Assembly (NCBI GenBank): GCA_002382325.1
Contig: DGAG01000010.1
Span: 62,001 to 126,000, forward strand
Direction: 5' to 3'
Length of the DNA stretch: 64,000 nucleotides
DNA from: Epsilonproteobacteria bacterium UBA4036
GTDB lineage: Bacteria > Campylobacterota > Campylobacteria > Campylobacterales > Arcobacteraceae
The number at the start of each line of letters is the position of its first letter. Position 1 is the stretch's first letter. Under the pieces are notes generated by a model. That model was given only the letters and a program-made list of their open reading frames with translations, was not told the DNA's origin and ran no database searches. Shown here piece by piece: positions 1 to 8,658 of the stretch. The translations under genes were made by a program, and so were the position numbers.

Positions 1-1241
1 TCATCAAATGTTTTATTCTCATTTTTAAGTGCCTTTTGATACTCTAAAAACCACTCTTGCACACTTTGTCTATAAACACAAATATCTAAAATAGGCGTAA
101 TATCTTCAAGTGATTCTAACGTTGATAGCGTATAAAAAAAGAGATTGTAATCAACTTTTGCTGACTCCATTGCACCTAAGAGTTGTTTGATTAAAGAAGA
201 GTATGAATTTGAACTGCTATTAACATCAAGTCCTAAACGCTTTGACATCAAAGCCCAATACTTTTTTTTATACGTAAACATAAAGGTGTTCAAATATTCC
301 ATCAAATTGCCATAACGACAAATTTTTCCCATACAATTTGCCAAGACTTCTAAGTTCCATCGTGCCACATAAGGCTGATTGGAAAAGCTGTATCGCCCTT
401 CATGATCGGTGTGATTACAAATACAATCGGCTTGGAAATAATCCATAAACGAAAACGGTCCATAATCTATGGTCAATCCTGCTATGCTCATATTATCGGT
501 GTTCATCACACCGTGCATGAAACCATACGTTTGCCAATATGCCATCAAATGTGCTGTGTTATCCACCACTTCAAAAAACATTTTTTCATACTTGGCTTTG
601 TCTTTTTCCAAATGAGAATACGATTGTTTAATCACATAATTAGACAGTTGAATCAAATGTTCTTTAGCATCGTTTTGTCGTGCAAAAAATTCAAACGTAC
701 CAAAACGAATCCATGAAGGGGACATCCGCATCACCACAGCACCCGTTTCAACCTCTTCAAAACTTCGATACACACCATGCGTTGAGCCAATCAGTGCTAA
801 GGCTCTGGTCGTGGGAATACCCAATGCGTGGATGGCTTCACTCATAATATACTCTCGAATACTTGAACGTAACACCGCTCGTCCATCGCCTTGTCTGGAA
901 TAACGAGTTAAACCTGAGCCTTTGGTTTGCAAATGCCATCCATGGGTTTGCCCCAAATTAATGGCACGTCCATCCCCTAATTGGGGAACAAAATAACCAA
1001 ACTGATGCCCTGCATACGCCATGGCATAAGGTGTGCTTCCTTTTAGAATTTTTTCTCCATTAATAAATGATACAAAAGCCTCTTTGGTCGCTTCATCATA
1101 ATCCAGTTCAATTAAATCAAAGGCTTTTTTGTTGTATGAAATAAGAAAAGGATTATTCAAGGGCGTGGCGTTTAATTGTTGATAAAATTGCTTATCAAAT
1201 TCAAAATAATCTACGGTAAGTTCTAATTGTTCGAGTGTCAT
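1..1241 (-). CDS. selO: SelO/YdiU family pseudokinase AMPylase (partial, C-terminus off window)
   Basis: The minus-strand frame opens with ATG at 1241 and runs off the left edge, so about 413 N-terminal residues are seen. The translation carries SelO (UPF0061) blocks in order: GHQFGYFVPQLGDGRA, QTKGSGLTRYSR with GDGRAVLRSSIREY, PTTRALALI, MHGVMNTDNMSI and DYGPFSFMD. These correspond to the nucleotide-binding loop and the catalytic N and DYG of this pseudokinase family, whose known members transfer AMP from ATP to protein Ser/Thr/Tyr. The C-terminus, where some members carry a selenocysteine or cysteine, is outside the window. It stands alone, divergent from the DUF389 gene. No frameshift is seen. 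Confidence 0.93.
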   Translation of the reverse strand, partial: MTLEQLELTVDYFEFDKQFYQQLNATPLNNPFLISYNKKAFDLIELDYDEATKEAFVSFINGEKILKGSTPYAMAYAGHQFGYFVPQLGDGRAINLGQTHGWHLQTKGSGLTRYSRQGDGRAVLRSSIREYIMSEAIHALGIPTTRALALIGSTHGVYRSFEEVETGAVVMRMSPSWIRFGTFEFFARQNDAKEHLIQLSNYVIKQSYSHLEKDKAKYEKMFFEVVDNTAHLMAYWQTYGFMHGVMNTDNMSIAGLTIDYGPFSFMDYFQADCICNHTDHEGRYSFSNQPYVARWNLEVLANCMGKICRYGNLMEYLNTFMFTYKKKYWALMSKRLGLDVNSSSNSYSSLIKQLLGAMESAKVDYNLFFYTLSTLESLEDITPILDICVYRQSVQEWFLEYQKALKNENKTFD

Positions 1242-1370
1242 AAAAATTCTCTTTATATTTTTTTCAATTATACTGCGTAGATTTTAAGCACATTTTATTT
1301 TGTTGAGTTAATCTTTTAAATTAATCCTCTTTGTTTTTTGATACAATATCAATAAAAAGGAAAAAACACG

Positions 1371-3281
1371 TTGAAAGCATATTCCAAAGTTACCCTTCTT
1401 ACGTTAAAACAAGACAAAGAAAAACTTCAAAAAGTGCTTCAGTATTGTGAAGAGCAGTATGCCCTTACCCCACATATTCTTTTTTTTGATGAAAGCTCAG
1501 TGACGTTAAAAGAGAGTAAAAACAGCATTGTTTTTCTTTTTTTGAGTGAAAAAAACATTAAGCACTTTTTAAAATACCATGCCCATAAAAAAATCAATGT
1601 GGCGTTACTTCCTCATGAAGAGTCCCATAATGCACTTAAGCGTTATGGGATTCAAAAGAACATCACCAAAGCATTTGATGATGGTATGAATAAAAGTTTA
1701 CGCATAGAAGATGAACTGCTGTTATGCAACGATGAAGTCTCATTCAAAAAAATTTCCATTGGCAATGTTCAAAATTTAAATCAAAATCTTGAACTCTCTT
1801 TTTTTAAAAGTATTCTAAACTTTTTTAGCAATATACGACAACTCACCTACCAAACGATTGAGCTTAAAACCCAAACAAAAAGCTTTAAAAAAGCTCTCAG
1901 CGGTATTTTAATTTTAGAAGATTATACGATTTATTCCACCTTAAATACACAAGAAAACAGTTCCTTTCATGATGGCAAACTCAACGCTTTTTTAATTGCC
2001 CCGTACAGTTTAATCTCCTATAGTTATTATTTAATCGTTATTTTTTTATATCACAGATTTTCCATTGGAACACTTCCTAAGAATATTGGTTTTATTTCAA
2101 CTCAACAATTGGAAATATCAAGCAATGTCTCTTTTGATTTTACCATTGATGATACCGCATTAAGTTCAAAACACATTCACATAACCGTAACGCAAAGTCA
2201 ACTGAAAATCCATTATGGAGAGAGCTTTAAAACCATACTTGAAGAAAAAGCCGTTCCTTCTTCCAAAGAAGAAGTCATTGATATCAAATCACTTCCTCAA
2301 GGCGACATAGAAGAGCTTTTGGTTGATGGAAACATTCCTTTATTTAAAAAAGTCAGTGATGACGATATTAAAGAGACGCTTATTAGTTTAAAAGAAGGGG
2401 CAAAAACCACCTCTGTTTTTATTGTTTTAATGATTTTAAGCACCCTTCTTGCAACCATTGGTCTTTTTCAAGATTCAACGCCTACGGTTATAGGAGCGAT
2501 GATTTTAGCCCCACTGATGACTCCTATTATCTCATTGGCAATGGGCTTCACGCGAAATCATCAACACATAATTAAAAACAGTTTAAAAACACTCGCTGTG
2601 GGTATTATAAGTGCGTTAATCTGTTCAGCTTTTTTGACTCTTTTTTTACCCTTAGAAGTTATGACCTCTCAAATAAGTTCACGAATCAATCCCAATTTAC
2701 TTGATTTGTTTGTGGCAATCTTTTCAGGCATTGCAGGTGCTTATGCCAGTTCCAAAGAAGAAGTTGCCAAATCACTTGCAGGAGTGGCAATTGCCGTTGC
2801 TCTTGTACCGCCACTTGCTGTTACAGGTATTGGCATTGGTTGGGGAGACTTAAGCATCATATACGGCTCATTTTTACTTTTTTTAACCAACTTTTTTGGC
2901 ATGATTTTAGCGGCTTCTTTGACTTTTATTGTATTGGGATTTGCTCCTATATTAAAAGCCAAAAAAGGCTTGACCTATTCAACGATTTTATTGTTAATCG
3001 TTTCCATTCCATTGGCAATATCTTTTTACTCATTGGTTCTTCAAAGCAATGATTATAAAAAACTCTTAACGCTTAAAACCCTTGTTATTAATCAAAAAGA
3101 TGTTCAAATAAATATTCTAAAAATCAATCAGTCCAAAACCCATAGTGCCAACATCGATATTGAAGTGATTTCAAAAGAAAGATTAAGCACAAAAGAGTAT
3201 GAAGAGATACAAACGCATTTTAAATCCGTACTTCACAAAGAAGTTGAACTGAATATTCTTCCTAAAATTATGATTAAATAG
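1371..3281 (+). CDS. DUF389 integral membrane protein with diacylglycerol-kinase-like N-terminus
   Basis: 636 residues, TTG start with an AAAAAGGA ribosome-binding site 10 bases upstream. The C-terminal half (about 340-570) is the DUF389 membrane domain: TTSVFIVLMILSTLLATIGL, then DSTPTVIGAMILAPLMTPI and several more hydrophobic segments, ending in a soluble tail of about 60 residues. The first 300 residues are soluble and contain a stretch around 85-130 (VALLPHEESHNALKRYGI, then a glycine-poor beta region) that resembles the lipid/diacylglycerol kinase catalytic fold, a known DUF389 partner domain. The function of DUF389 proteins is not established. The canonical glycine-rich GTGND kinase loop is not obvious, so kinase activity is doubtful. 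Confidence 0.85.
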   Translation: MKAYSKVTLLTLKQDKEKLQKVLQYCEEQYALTPHILFFDESSVTLKESKNSIVFLFLSEKNIKHFLKYHAHKKINVALLPHEESHNALKRYGIQKNITKAFDDGMNKSLRIEDELLLCNDEVSFKKISIGNVQNLNQNLELSFFKSILNFFSNIRQLTYQTIELKTQTKSFKKALSGILILEDYTIYSTLNTQENSSFHDGKLNAFLIAPYSLISYSYYLIVIFLYHRFSIGTLPKNIGFISTQQLEISSNVSFDFTIDDTALSSKHIHITVTQSQLKIHYGESFKTILEEKAVPSSKEEVIDIKSLPQGDIEELLVDGNIPLFKKVSDDDIKETLISLKEGAKTTSVFIVLMILSTLLATIGLFQDSTPTVIGAMILAPLMTPIISLAMGFTRNHQHIIKNSLKTLAVGIISALICSAFLTLFLPLEVMTSQISSRINPNLLDLFVAIFSGIAGAYASSKEEVAKSLAGVAIAVALVPPLAVTGIGIGWGDLSIIYGSFLLFLTNFFGMILAASLTFIVLGFAPILKAKKGLTYSTILLLIVSIPLAISFYSLVLQSNDYKKLLTLKTLVINQKDVQINILKINQSKTHSANIDIEVISKERLSTKEYEEIQTHFKSVLHKEVELNILPKIMIK

Positions 3282-3299
3282 TGCCACAATGGCACTATT
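3277..3299. terminator. Perfect hairpin between convergent genes, holding both stop codons
   Basis: A 10-bp perfect stem (AATAGTGCCA / TGGCACTATT) with a CAA loop. The TAG stop of the DUF389 gene (3279-3281) lies in one arm and the TAG stop of the convergent GNAT/nitrilase gene (3295-3297 on the minus strand) lies in the other. A modest T-rich tail follows on the plus side. It is probably a shared bidirectional terminator. Confidence 0.6.
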
Positions 3300-4827
3300 G
3301 TTGTTTAAATTTTATCTCGTAAATGTCTTCTCTTCTATCTTTTAAATTGGTAACACTTCCAAAACTGTGTAGCTCTTTTAGCAGTTCTAAATCAACATCC
3401 GCGATTAAAATCATTTCTGTGTTAGGCGTAGATTCTGCTTTGATTCCATTGGCAGGAAAAGCAAAATCGCAAGGGGTAAAAACTGCACTTTGAGCGTATT
3501 GAATATCCATATTACGTACTTTAGGTAAATTGCCCACACACCCTGCAATGGCAACATAACACTCATTTTCAATCGCTCTTGCTTGGGCACACAGTTTAAC
3601 TCGAGAATATCCATTTTGGGTATCGGTTAAAAAAGGAACAAATAAAATTTGCATCCCCTCTTTTGCCAGTAATCGACTTAACTCCGGAAATTCACTGTCA
3701 TAACAAATTAAAACGCCTATTTTTCCACAATCCGTATCAAATGTTTTGATTTTATGTGAGCCTTTTAATCCCCATACTTTTTCTTCATCGGGTGTTACAT
3801 GAATTTTGGCATACTCTTCAATGGTACCGTCTCGTTTACATAAAAATCCGACATTATACAGCTCACCCTCTTTAAGTTTTGGCATACTGCCTGTGATAAT
3901 ATTGATGTTGTATTTAATGGCTAAAGAAGAGAAGGCTTCTTTGAATTGTTCGGTATAATTTGCCAATTCACGAATGGCATCGGCTTCACCTAAGTGATTA
4001 TATTTTGCCATTAATGGCGCATTAAAAAATTCAGGAAACAAAGCAAAATCACTGCGATAATTCGAAACCGCATTGACAAAATATTCAGCTTGTTCAAGTA
4101 CCTCTTCAATGGTTTTATACGGTCGTACTTGCCATTGAATTAACCCCAAACGAATAACGGTTTTTTGAGAGGTAGGTGTTTTATTGGGTTTAGCATAATA
4201 GATGTTGTCCCATGCCAATAACACAGCAAACTCACCACTTTGAATATCGCCTTCCAAATAGTTTTTAATAACTCGTTTAACATAAAAATCATTAGAGAGC
4301 TGAAAATTTAATACCGGATCGTGTATCTCTTTGTCTTTGACTTTTTGAATATACTCTTTAGGCGACATCTCTTTTGAGTAATTCCCATAATTTGGAATAC
4401 GTCCACCAAAAATTATTCCTTTTAAGTTCAACTCTTCGCACAACTCTTTTCGAAAATCATAAAGTCGTCTTCCCAATCGTAAACCTCGAAATTTTTTACT
4501 GATAAACACATCAATACCATAAAGCATATCACCATTATCATCATGGGTATCAAAGGTATAATTGGCCGTGATTTCTTTATACGAGTGGGTATCTTCAAAA
4601 TGAGTGTAATCAACGACAATACTTAAAGCAAATCCAGCAAACTCACCATCAATTTTAATGCCTACTTGTCCTTTAGGAAATTTGGTAATAATATCACTAA
4701 ACTCTTTATGTGTCCATGCTGAATCGTCTAAATGTCGATACTCATGGTGCATCATTTCGGCAATATTGTTATGATCTTCTATTTTCAAATACTCTAACTC
4801 AATTTTTTCAATGTTTGCAATATTCAT
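3295..4827 (-). CDS. GNAT acetyltransferase - carbon-nitrogen hydrolase (nitrilase) fusion
   Basis: 510 residues with ATG at 4827 and an AAAGG ribosome-binding site. Residues 1-210 form a GNAT domain (GIDVFISKKFRGLRLGRRLYDFR, an R/Q-x-x-G-x-G/A-like acetyl-CoA loop). Residues about 225-505 form a nitrilase-superfamily amidase with the Glu-Lys-Cys triad visible: FPEFFNAPL (near 263), KIHVTPDEEK (near 340) and VLICYDSEFPELSR (near 373). This two-domain architecture is a recognised bacterial family, but its substrate is not known. It probably couples amide hydrolysis and N-acetylation in the cytoplasm. It is convergent with the DUF389 gene and divergent from xth. Confidence 0.93.
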   Translation of the reverse strand: MNIANIEKIELEYLKIEDHNNIAEMMHHEYRHLDDSAWTHKEFSDIITKFPKGQVGIKIDGEFAGFALSIVVDYTHFEDTHSYKEITANYTFDTHDDNGDMLYGIDVFISKKFRGLRLGRRLYDFRKELCEELNLKGIIFGGRIPNYGNYSKEMSPKEYIQKVKDKEIHDPVLNFQLSNDFYVKRVIKNYLEGDIQSGEFAVLLAWDNIYYAKPNKTPTSQKTVIRLGLIQWQVRPYKTIEEVLEQAEYFVNAVSNYRSDFALFPEFFNAPLMAKYNHLGEADAIRELANYTEQFKEAFSSLAIKYNINIITGSMPKLKEGELYNVGFLCKRDGTIEEYAKIHVTPDEEKVWGLKGSHKIKTFDTDCGKIGVLICYDSEFPELSRLLAKEGMQILFVPFLTDTQNGYSRVKLCAQARAIENECYVAIAGCVGNLPKVRNMDIQYAQSAVFTPCDFAFPANGIKAESTPNTEMILIADVDLELLKELHSFGSVTNLKDRREDIYEIKFKQQ

Positions 4828-4896
4828 AAAAAGCCTTTACACGTTTATTATTTTCATTGGATATAATACTCATAAAATGATTAAAAAAGGTTAACA

Positions 4897-5667
4897 ATGT
4901 ATTTAAAACTTGTTTCATGGAATGTCAATGGTATTCGAGCAGTCGATAAAAAAGAGGCTTTAAAATGGGTCGATAAACACGCCATTGATATTTTAGCTCT
5001 TCAAGAAATTAAAGCATTAAAAGAGCAAATCCCAAACACTCTTTTTGAGACAAAATTTTCCCATTTACAAGTGAGTTCTTCTTTAAAAAAAGGACAATCA
5101 GGTACTGCTTTGTTTTCTCATTTAACTCCCATTTACAGCAGTGATACGTTAGAAGTTGATATTTTAAATGAAGGACGAATCAATGAGTTTCATTTTGAGA
5201 ACATCGCTTTTTTTAATGTCTATTTCCCCAATGGTCAAAGCAGCCCTGAACGCTTAGAGTATAAACTGGCGTTTTATGAGCGTTTTTTAGATTATATTAA
5301 TGAGTTAAGAAAGCAAGGAAAATCGATCATTGTGTGTGGAGATGTCAACACGGCACATAAAGAAATTGACTTAGCACGCCCCAAAGCCAATGAAGAGACT
5401 TCGGGGTTTTTACCCATTGAGAGAGCTTGGATGGATAAACTCATTAAGCATAACTACATTGATACTTTTCGTCATATAAAAGGAAATGAACCACATCATT
5501 ACAGTTGGTGGAGTTATCGAGCCAATGCCAGAGCCAATAATGTAGGCTGGAGAATCGATTATTTTTTTGTCAGTGATGATTTAAAACATAAAATTAAAGA
5601 TGCCTACATTATGCCAGACATTCACGGAAGTGATCACTGCCCTGTGGTCTTAGAGTTAATGCTCTAA
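4897..5667 (+). CDS. xth: Exodeoxyribonuclease III (AP endonuclease)
   Basis: 256 residues, a normal length for ExoIII. The Mg-dependent endonuclease/exonuclease/phosphatase motifs are all present: SWNVNGIRA (8-16), LQEIKA, GDVNTAHKEIDLARP, RIDYFFVS and the C-terminal GSDHCPV with the catalytic His. It cleaves at abasic sites and degrades 3' ends in base-excision repair in the cytoplasm. A RBS-like AAAGG sits seven bases before ATG 4897. The stop overlaps the end of the convergent NicO gene by a few bases. No oddities. Confidence 0.97.
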   Translation: MYLKLVSWNVNGIRAVDKKEALKWVDKHAIDILALQEIKALKEQIPNTLFETKFSHLQVSSSLKKGQSGTALFSHLTPIYSSDTLEVDILNEGRINEFHFENIAFFNVYFPNGQSSPERLEYKLAFYERFLDYINELRKQGKSIIVCGDVNTAHKEIDLARPKANEETSGFLPIERAWMDKLIKHNYIDTFRHIKGNEPHHYSWWSYRANARANNVGWRIDYFFVSDDLKHKIKDAYIMPDIHGSDHCPVVLELML

Positions 5668-7097
5668 GCCATTGCGGACACTAGAAGTAATGCCCCTAAA
5701 ATAAACATCACAATGGGTGAACCAATCTCTAAGATTCGAGTGTATTGATGAGATTTTTGACTTAATCGTTGCACTCCTATTCCTAAAAAAGAAGACCCCA
5801 CTATGACAACAGCCATTCCTAACGCAATAAAAATTGCAGCTAAAAAAACAGCCAAATAGGTTTTTAGAACAAAGGCATAGATAAACAAAACAACCGTCCC
5901 AGGACAAGGTATAAGTCCTGCTGTAAGAACAAAATATAGATCTTTTTTAAGAAATTTTGATTTAATACGAGGAGAGGTTGGTTTTGTGGCACTCCATGTT
6001 ACAGTGCTATTTTGGCAGGATTGACACGCGCATTTTTTGTTGGCAAGTGTATTAAACAACAAATACGCAGCTAATGCCATAATCATTCCTGCTGATATTT
6101 GAGTTAATAAAGTCACAGAATCTTGAACAAAGCGATTAAAAAATGACTCTAAAATCAACAAAGAGACCAAAACCAAAATCAACGCACCAATGATATGAAT
6201 CAATGAGCTTCCCAATGAGATAAAAAAGGCCTTAGAAAAACTGCTTTTATGTGAAGAAAAATAAGAAAAAGCCAATGCCTTTCCATGACCCGGTCCCAAA
6301 GCATGAACGATTCCATACCCAAATGAAATAAACAAAAGCACCAGCAATGCCACGATATCACCTTGTTGAACTTTTTGAAGTTGTGCTTTTAATTTAGGAG
6401 TAAACCACTCAAGAAAGCTTTGTTTGTTTGCAGAGGGTTCATCGCCTTTTTTTTCATCTTGAGTTAAAGTGTTTTCTACAAAAACAGGTTTTTCTTCTTT
6501 TTTTGTATCCTCAAGCGGTTTTTCAATGCCTTCATTGTAACTTGCATCAATGGTAAACATCACCACTTGTTTGTCTATAATTTTTTTATGTATGGGCACT
6601 TTGTTGTTAAACACCAAAAGTTGTTGATTCAGTTGCATAAAAAAATAATCTTCTTCATCATTGACGTAAATGTATAACTTGTAATTGGGTTGTAAGGGTA
6701 CGTTTATCTCTGCAGTAAAATAAAAAATAAGTTTATCTTGCTCAATTTTGGTTTTATATTTTGATGTTTGAAGTTTTAAAAATTGATTGCGTGATGCCTC
6801 TTTACCATAAGAGATATGGGTCATAAAATTTTTAGGTTTCCCATAATCAACCAACGCCGTTTCAATAAGTTCCAACTCATTCTCATCGAGTTTCCCATTT
6901 AAATTGGTATCGTATATATCAAAAAGTTGCTGCGTAAATTCACTGGCAATTTCCCACTTAAAATCAATGGTTTTAATGGTGTGATGAGAAGAGTGAACCT
7001 TAAAAGAGACGTTGGTTAAAGGAGAAGAGTAAACACACAAAGCACAAGAGAAAAGAAGGCTTTGTGTGAGTAAAAAAGCACAAACATATCGAAACAT
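5664..7097 (-). CDS. DUF1007 + NicO (RcnA-like) nickel/cobalt/zinc-type permease
   Basis: 478 residues from ATG 7097. I chose this start because it gives a signal-like MFRYVCAFLLTQSLLFSCAL and overlaps the upstream stop as TAATG. The N-terminal DUF1007-like periplasmic region (about 20-190) holds an EF-hand-like loop, DTNLNGKLDENEL, near residue 62. From about 250 there are six or so membrane helices with NicO motifs HALGPGHGK (near 265) and GLIPCPGTVVLFIYA, plus a CACQSC cysteine cluster in a cytosolic loop. NicO proteins move Ni/Co or other divalent ions. Translational coupling to a ZnuA-like gene under a Fur-family operator suggests a zinc or nickel uptake/efflux role. The direction of transport is not determinable from sequence. 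Confidence 0.88.
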   Translation of the reverse strand: MFRYVCAFLLTQSLLFSCALCVYSSPLTNVSFKVHSSHHTIKTIDFKWEIASEFTQQLFDIYDTNLNGKLDENELELIETALVDYGKPKNFMTHISYGKEASRNQFLKLQTSKYKTKIEQDKLIFYFTAEINVPLQPNYKLYIYVNDEEDYFFMQLNQQLLVFNNKVPIHKKIIDKQVVMFTIDASYNEGIEKPLEDTKKEEKPVFVENTLTQDEKKGDEPSANKQSFLEWFTPKLKAQLQKVQQGDIVALLVLLFISFGYGIVHALGPGHGKALAFSYFSSHKSSFSKAFFISLGSSLIHIIGALILVLVSLLILESFFNRFVQDSVTLLTQISAGMIMALAAYLLFNTLANKKCACQSCQNSTVTWSATKPTSPRIKSKFLKKDLYFVLTAGLIPCPGTVVLFIYAFVLKTYLAVFLAAIFIALGMAVVIVGSSFLGIGVQRLSQKSHQYTRILEIGSPIVMFILGALLLVSAMA

Positions 7098-8020
7098 TAT
7101 CGGTGAGAATCTACAATACTGTGTGCGGCAAAAATAAGGTTTTCTTTCCATTGTAACGATAAAGAGGTAATCGACACCACTTTGCCTCCAATACTAGAAG
7201 CAATCACTTTAGCACTCTTTTGTGAAAACTCAGGTGACACAAAAACTGTTTTGATGTTATGCTCTTTGGCCTCTTCTATGAGTGCAATTAACTGATTGGG
7301 CTTAGGCTCTTTTCCCAAAACTTCAACCGCTATTTGTTCTAAATTAAATCGTGTTGCAAAATATCCCCAAGAGGGGTGAAACACCATAAAAGCTTTATTT
7401 TTAATAGGAGCCAGAATGGTTTTAAGTTCTAAATACAACGCATCTAACTCTTTTAAAAAGTTTTCATAATTGGCTTGATAAAAAGCAGCATGACGCTTAT
7501 CCAATGCCACTAATGTTTCATAGATTGTTTTAGCTTGTTGTTTAACCAATAAAGGATCAACCCAAATATGTGGGTCTAAGCCATTATGAGCATGTTCGTC
7601 ATGTTCATCTTTTTTTTCGTTATCATGTTCATGGTGTTGGTGTTCTTCATGGTCATGTTTATGCTCTTCTTCATGCTCTTCTTCATGATGATGTTCTTGC
7701 ATTAAAGCTTTGGTAATGCCTCTTGAAGTATCGACAATATTAAGCGATTTATTGGCACTTTTAAATCGTTCCAACCAAACATTCTCAAAAGGAACTCCAA
7801 TAGAAAAATAGACACTTGATTGGGCTAAACTTTTCATTTGTGAGGTTTTAGGCTCATACGTTGCAGGTGAAAATCCAGGCAGTACCATAACATTAACATT
7901 GACCTTATCTTGTGCAATCTTTTCCACAAAATATTTTTGAGGAACAATACTTACTGTAACTTCTAATTTATTGGCAAATAACGTAATCAATGACACGCAG
8001 ACCATGAAAATAATTTTCAT
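7097..8020 (-). CDS. znuA: Periplasmic metal-binding lipoprotein-like/ZnuA family substrate-binding protein
   Basis: 307 residues from ATG 8020, preceded by AAGGAGATGGT. An in-frame ATG at 8035 has no ribosome-binding site. A signal peptide (MKIIFMVCVSLITLFANKLE) leads into a cluster A-1 binding protein. It has conserved GFSPATYEPKTSQM, a long His/Glu/Asp-rich loop (HHHEEEHEEEHKHDHEEHQHH region, residues about 115-145), DPHIWVDP, FHPSWGYFA and FVSPEFS. ZnuA homologues bring Zn2+ (or Mn) to an ABC permease. No ZnuB or ZnuC is nearby; the next gene is a NicO permease. Expression is probably repressed through the palindrome at 8031-8045, just upstream of the start. Confidence 0.9.
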   Translation of the reverse strand: MKIIFMVCVSLITLFANKLEVTVSIVPQKYFVEKIAQDKVNVNVMVLPGFSPATYEPKTSQMKSLAQSSVYFSIGVPFENVWLERFKSANKSLNIVDTSRGITKALMQEHHHEEEHEEEHKHDHEEHQHHEHDNEKKDEHDEHAHNGLDPHIWVDPLLVKQQAKTIYETLVALDKRHAAFYQANYENFLKELDALYLELKTILAPIKNKAFMVFHPSWGYFATRFNLEQIAVEVLGKEPKPNQLIALIEEAKEHNIKTVFVSPEFSQKSAKVIASSIGGKVVSITSLSLQWKENLIFAAHSIVDSHR

Positions 8021-8030
8021 ACCATCTCCT

Positions 8031-8094
8031 TGCAACTTGGTTGCATATTTTTTGAAATCTTAATACAATAAAACTTTAATGCAACTTAGTTGCT
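8031..8094. promoter_or_regulatory. Paired palindromic operators in the znuA / Fur-family divergent promoter
   Basis: Two near-identical palindromes with GCAAC/GTTGC arms lie in the divergent spacer: TGCAACTTGGTTGCA at 8031-8045 and TGCAACTTAGTTGC at 8080-8093. Their starts are 49 bp apart. One abuts the znuA ribosome-binding site and the other lies upstream of the regulator ATG at 8124. The likely promoters (TTGAAA ... TACAAT) lie between them. Inferred to be the sites of the adjacent Zur/Fur-like protein. Confidence 0.7.
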
Positions 8095-8123
8095 TTTTAT
8101 TGTTTTTACGTTATACTCGCCTC

Positions 8124-8486
8124 ATGAGTAAAATTGAAAATCTGATCAACCAAAGCAACCTTAAATTAACCACCGCACGAGTGGCAATTTTAGAACTGTT
8201 TGCACAAGCTAAAAAGCCGTTATGTTATGAGGATATTAAAAACCAACTTCAAATGGATAAAGCAACGTTTTATCGAAATATTGCCAAATTTGAAGAAGAG
8301 AATATTTTAAATTCGTTTGAATCCAATGACAAAAAACGTTACTACGAAATCCAAAAAAATCCTCATGCGCATTTTATTTGTTCAAGCTGTTCAAAAATAG
8401 AGTGTATCAAAGAGCAAAATATCCATCTTGAGGGATATAAAATTGAAAATATTATTATCAAAGGAATATGCCCAAGTTGTTTATAG
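8124..8486 (+). CDS. Fur-family metalloregulator (Zur-like)
   Basis: 120 residues from ATG 8124 (MSKIENLINQSNLKLTTARVAILELF). An upstream in-frame ATG at 8079 overlaps an operator and gives an unlikely hydrophobic leader. The winged-helix N-domain includes LKLTTARVAIL and DKATFYRNIAKFEEE. The C-domain has HAHFICSSCSKIECI and a terminal GICPSCL, two CxxC pairs that form the structural zinc site of Fur/Zur proteins. It is divergent from znuA, with two palindromes between. I infer a zinc-responsive repressor of znuA-NicO and itself. PerR or Mur identity cannot be excluded. Confidence 0.88.
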   Translation: MSKIENLINQSNLKLTTARVAILELFAQAKKPLCYEDIKNQLQMDKATFYRNIAKFEEENILNSFESNDKKRYYEIQKNPHAHFICSSCSKIECIKEQNIHLEGYKIENIIIKGICPSCL

Positions 8487-8504
8487 AAAACGTGTTCAGA
8501 ATTA

Positions 8505-8600
8505 AGTAGTCAGTGTTCAGTATTCAGTTTTTAGTGTTAGTCACTTTAAAGTAACTCAACAATAAACCAATAACCAATAACTAATAACCAACGACCAATT
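8505..8600. repeat. Degenerate 7-bp-period intergenic repeats, locus 1
   Basis: Two runs of heptamer-spaced repeats between the Fur-family gene and the PCuAC gene. Arm 1 (8505-8540) has units such as AGTAGTC, AGTGTTC and AGTATTC. Arm 2 (8561-8600) has AATAACC, AATAACT and AATAACC. The same 7-bp periodicity recurs at 12123-12206 and 52344-52399. No coding frame is apparent. Confidence 0.65.
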
Positions 8601-8658
8601 TAACACTTACTTAACACAACTGTATTATACTGTTGCAAATTTTTTTAAAGGAACTTCT

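Noticed and set aside
402..716. Open frame of 104 codons on the plus strand
   Set aside because: It is the antisense shadow of selO, which has strong family motifs on the minus strand.
5656..5907. Minus-strand frame of 83 codons
   Set aside because: It overlaps the NicO gene in another frame, with no ribosome-binding site and a residue pattern unlike a protein.
8505..8600. Possible CRISPR array
   Set aside because: The units are 7 bp and degenerate, with no constant repeat-spacer pattern and no cas genes anywhere in the window.
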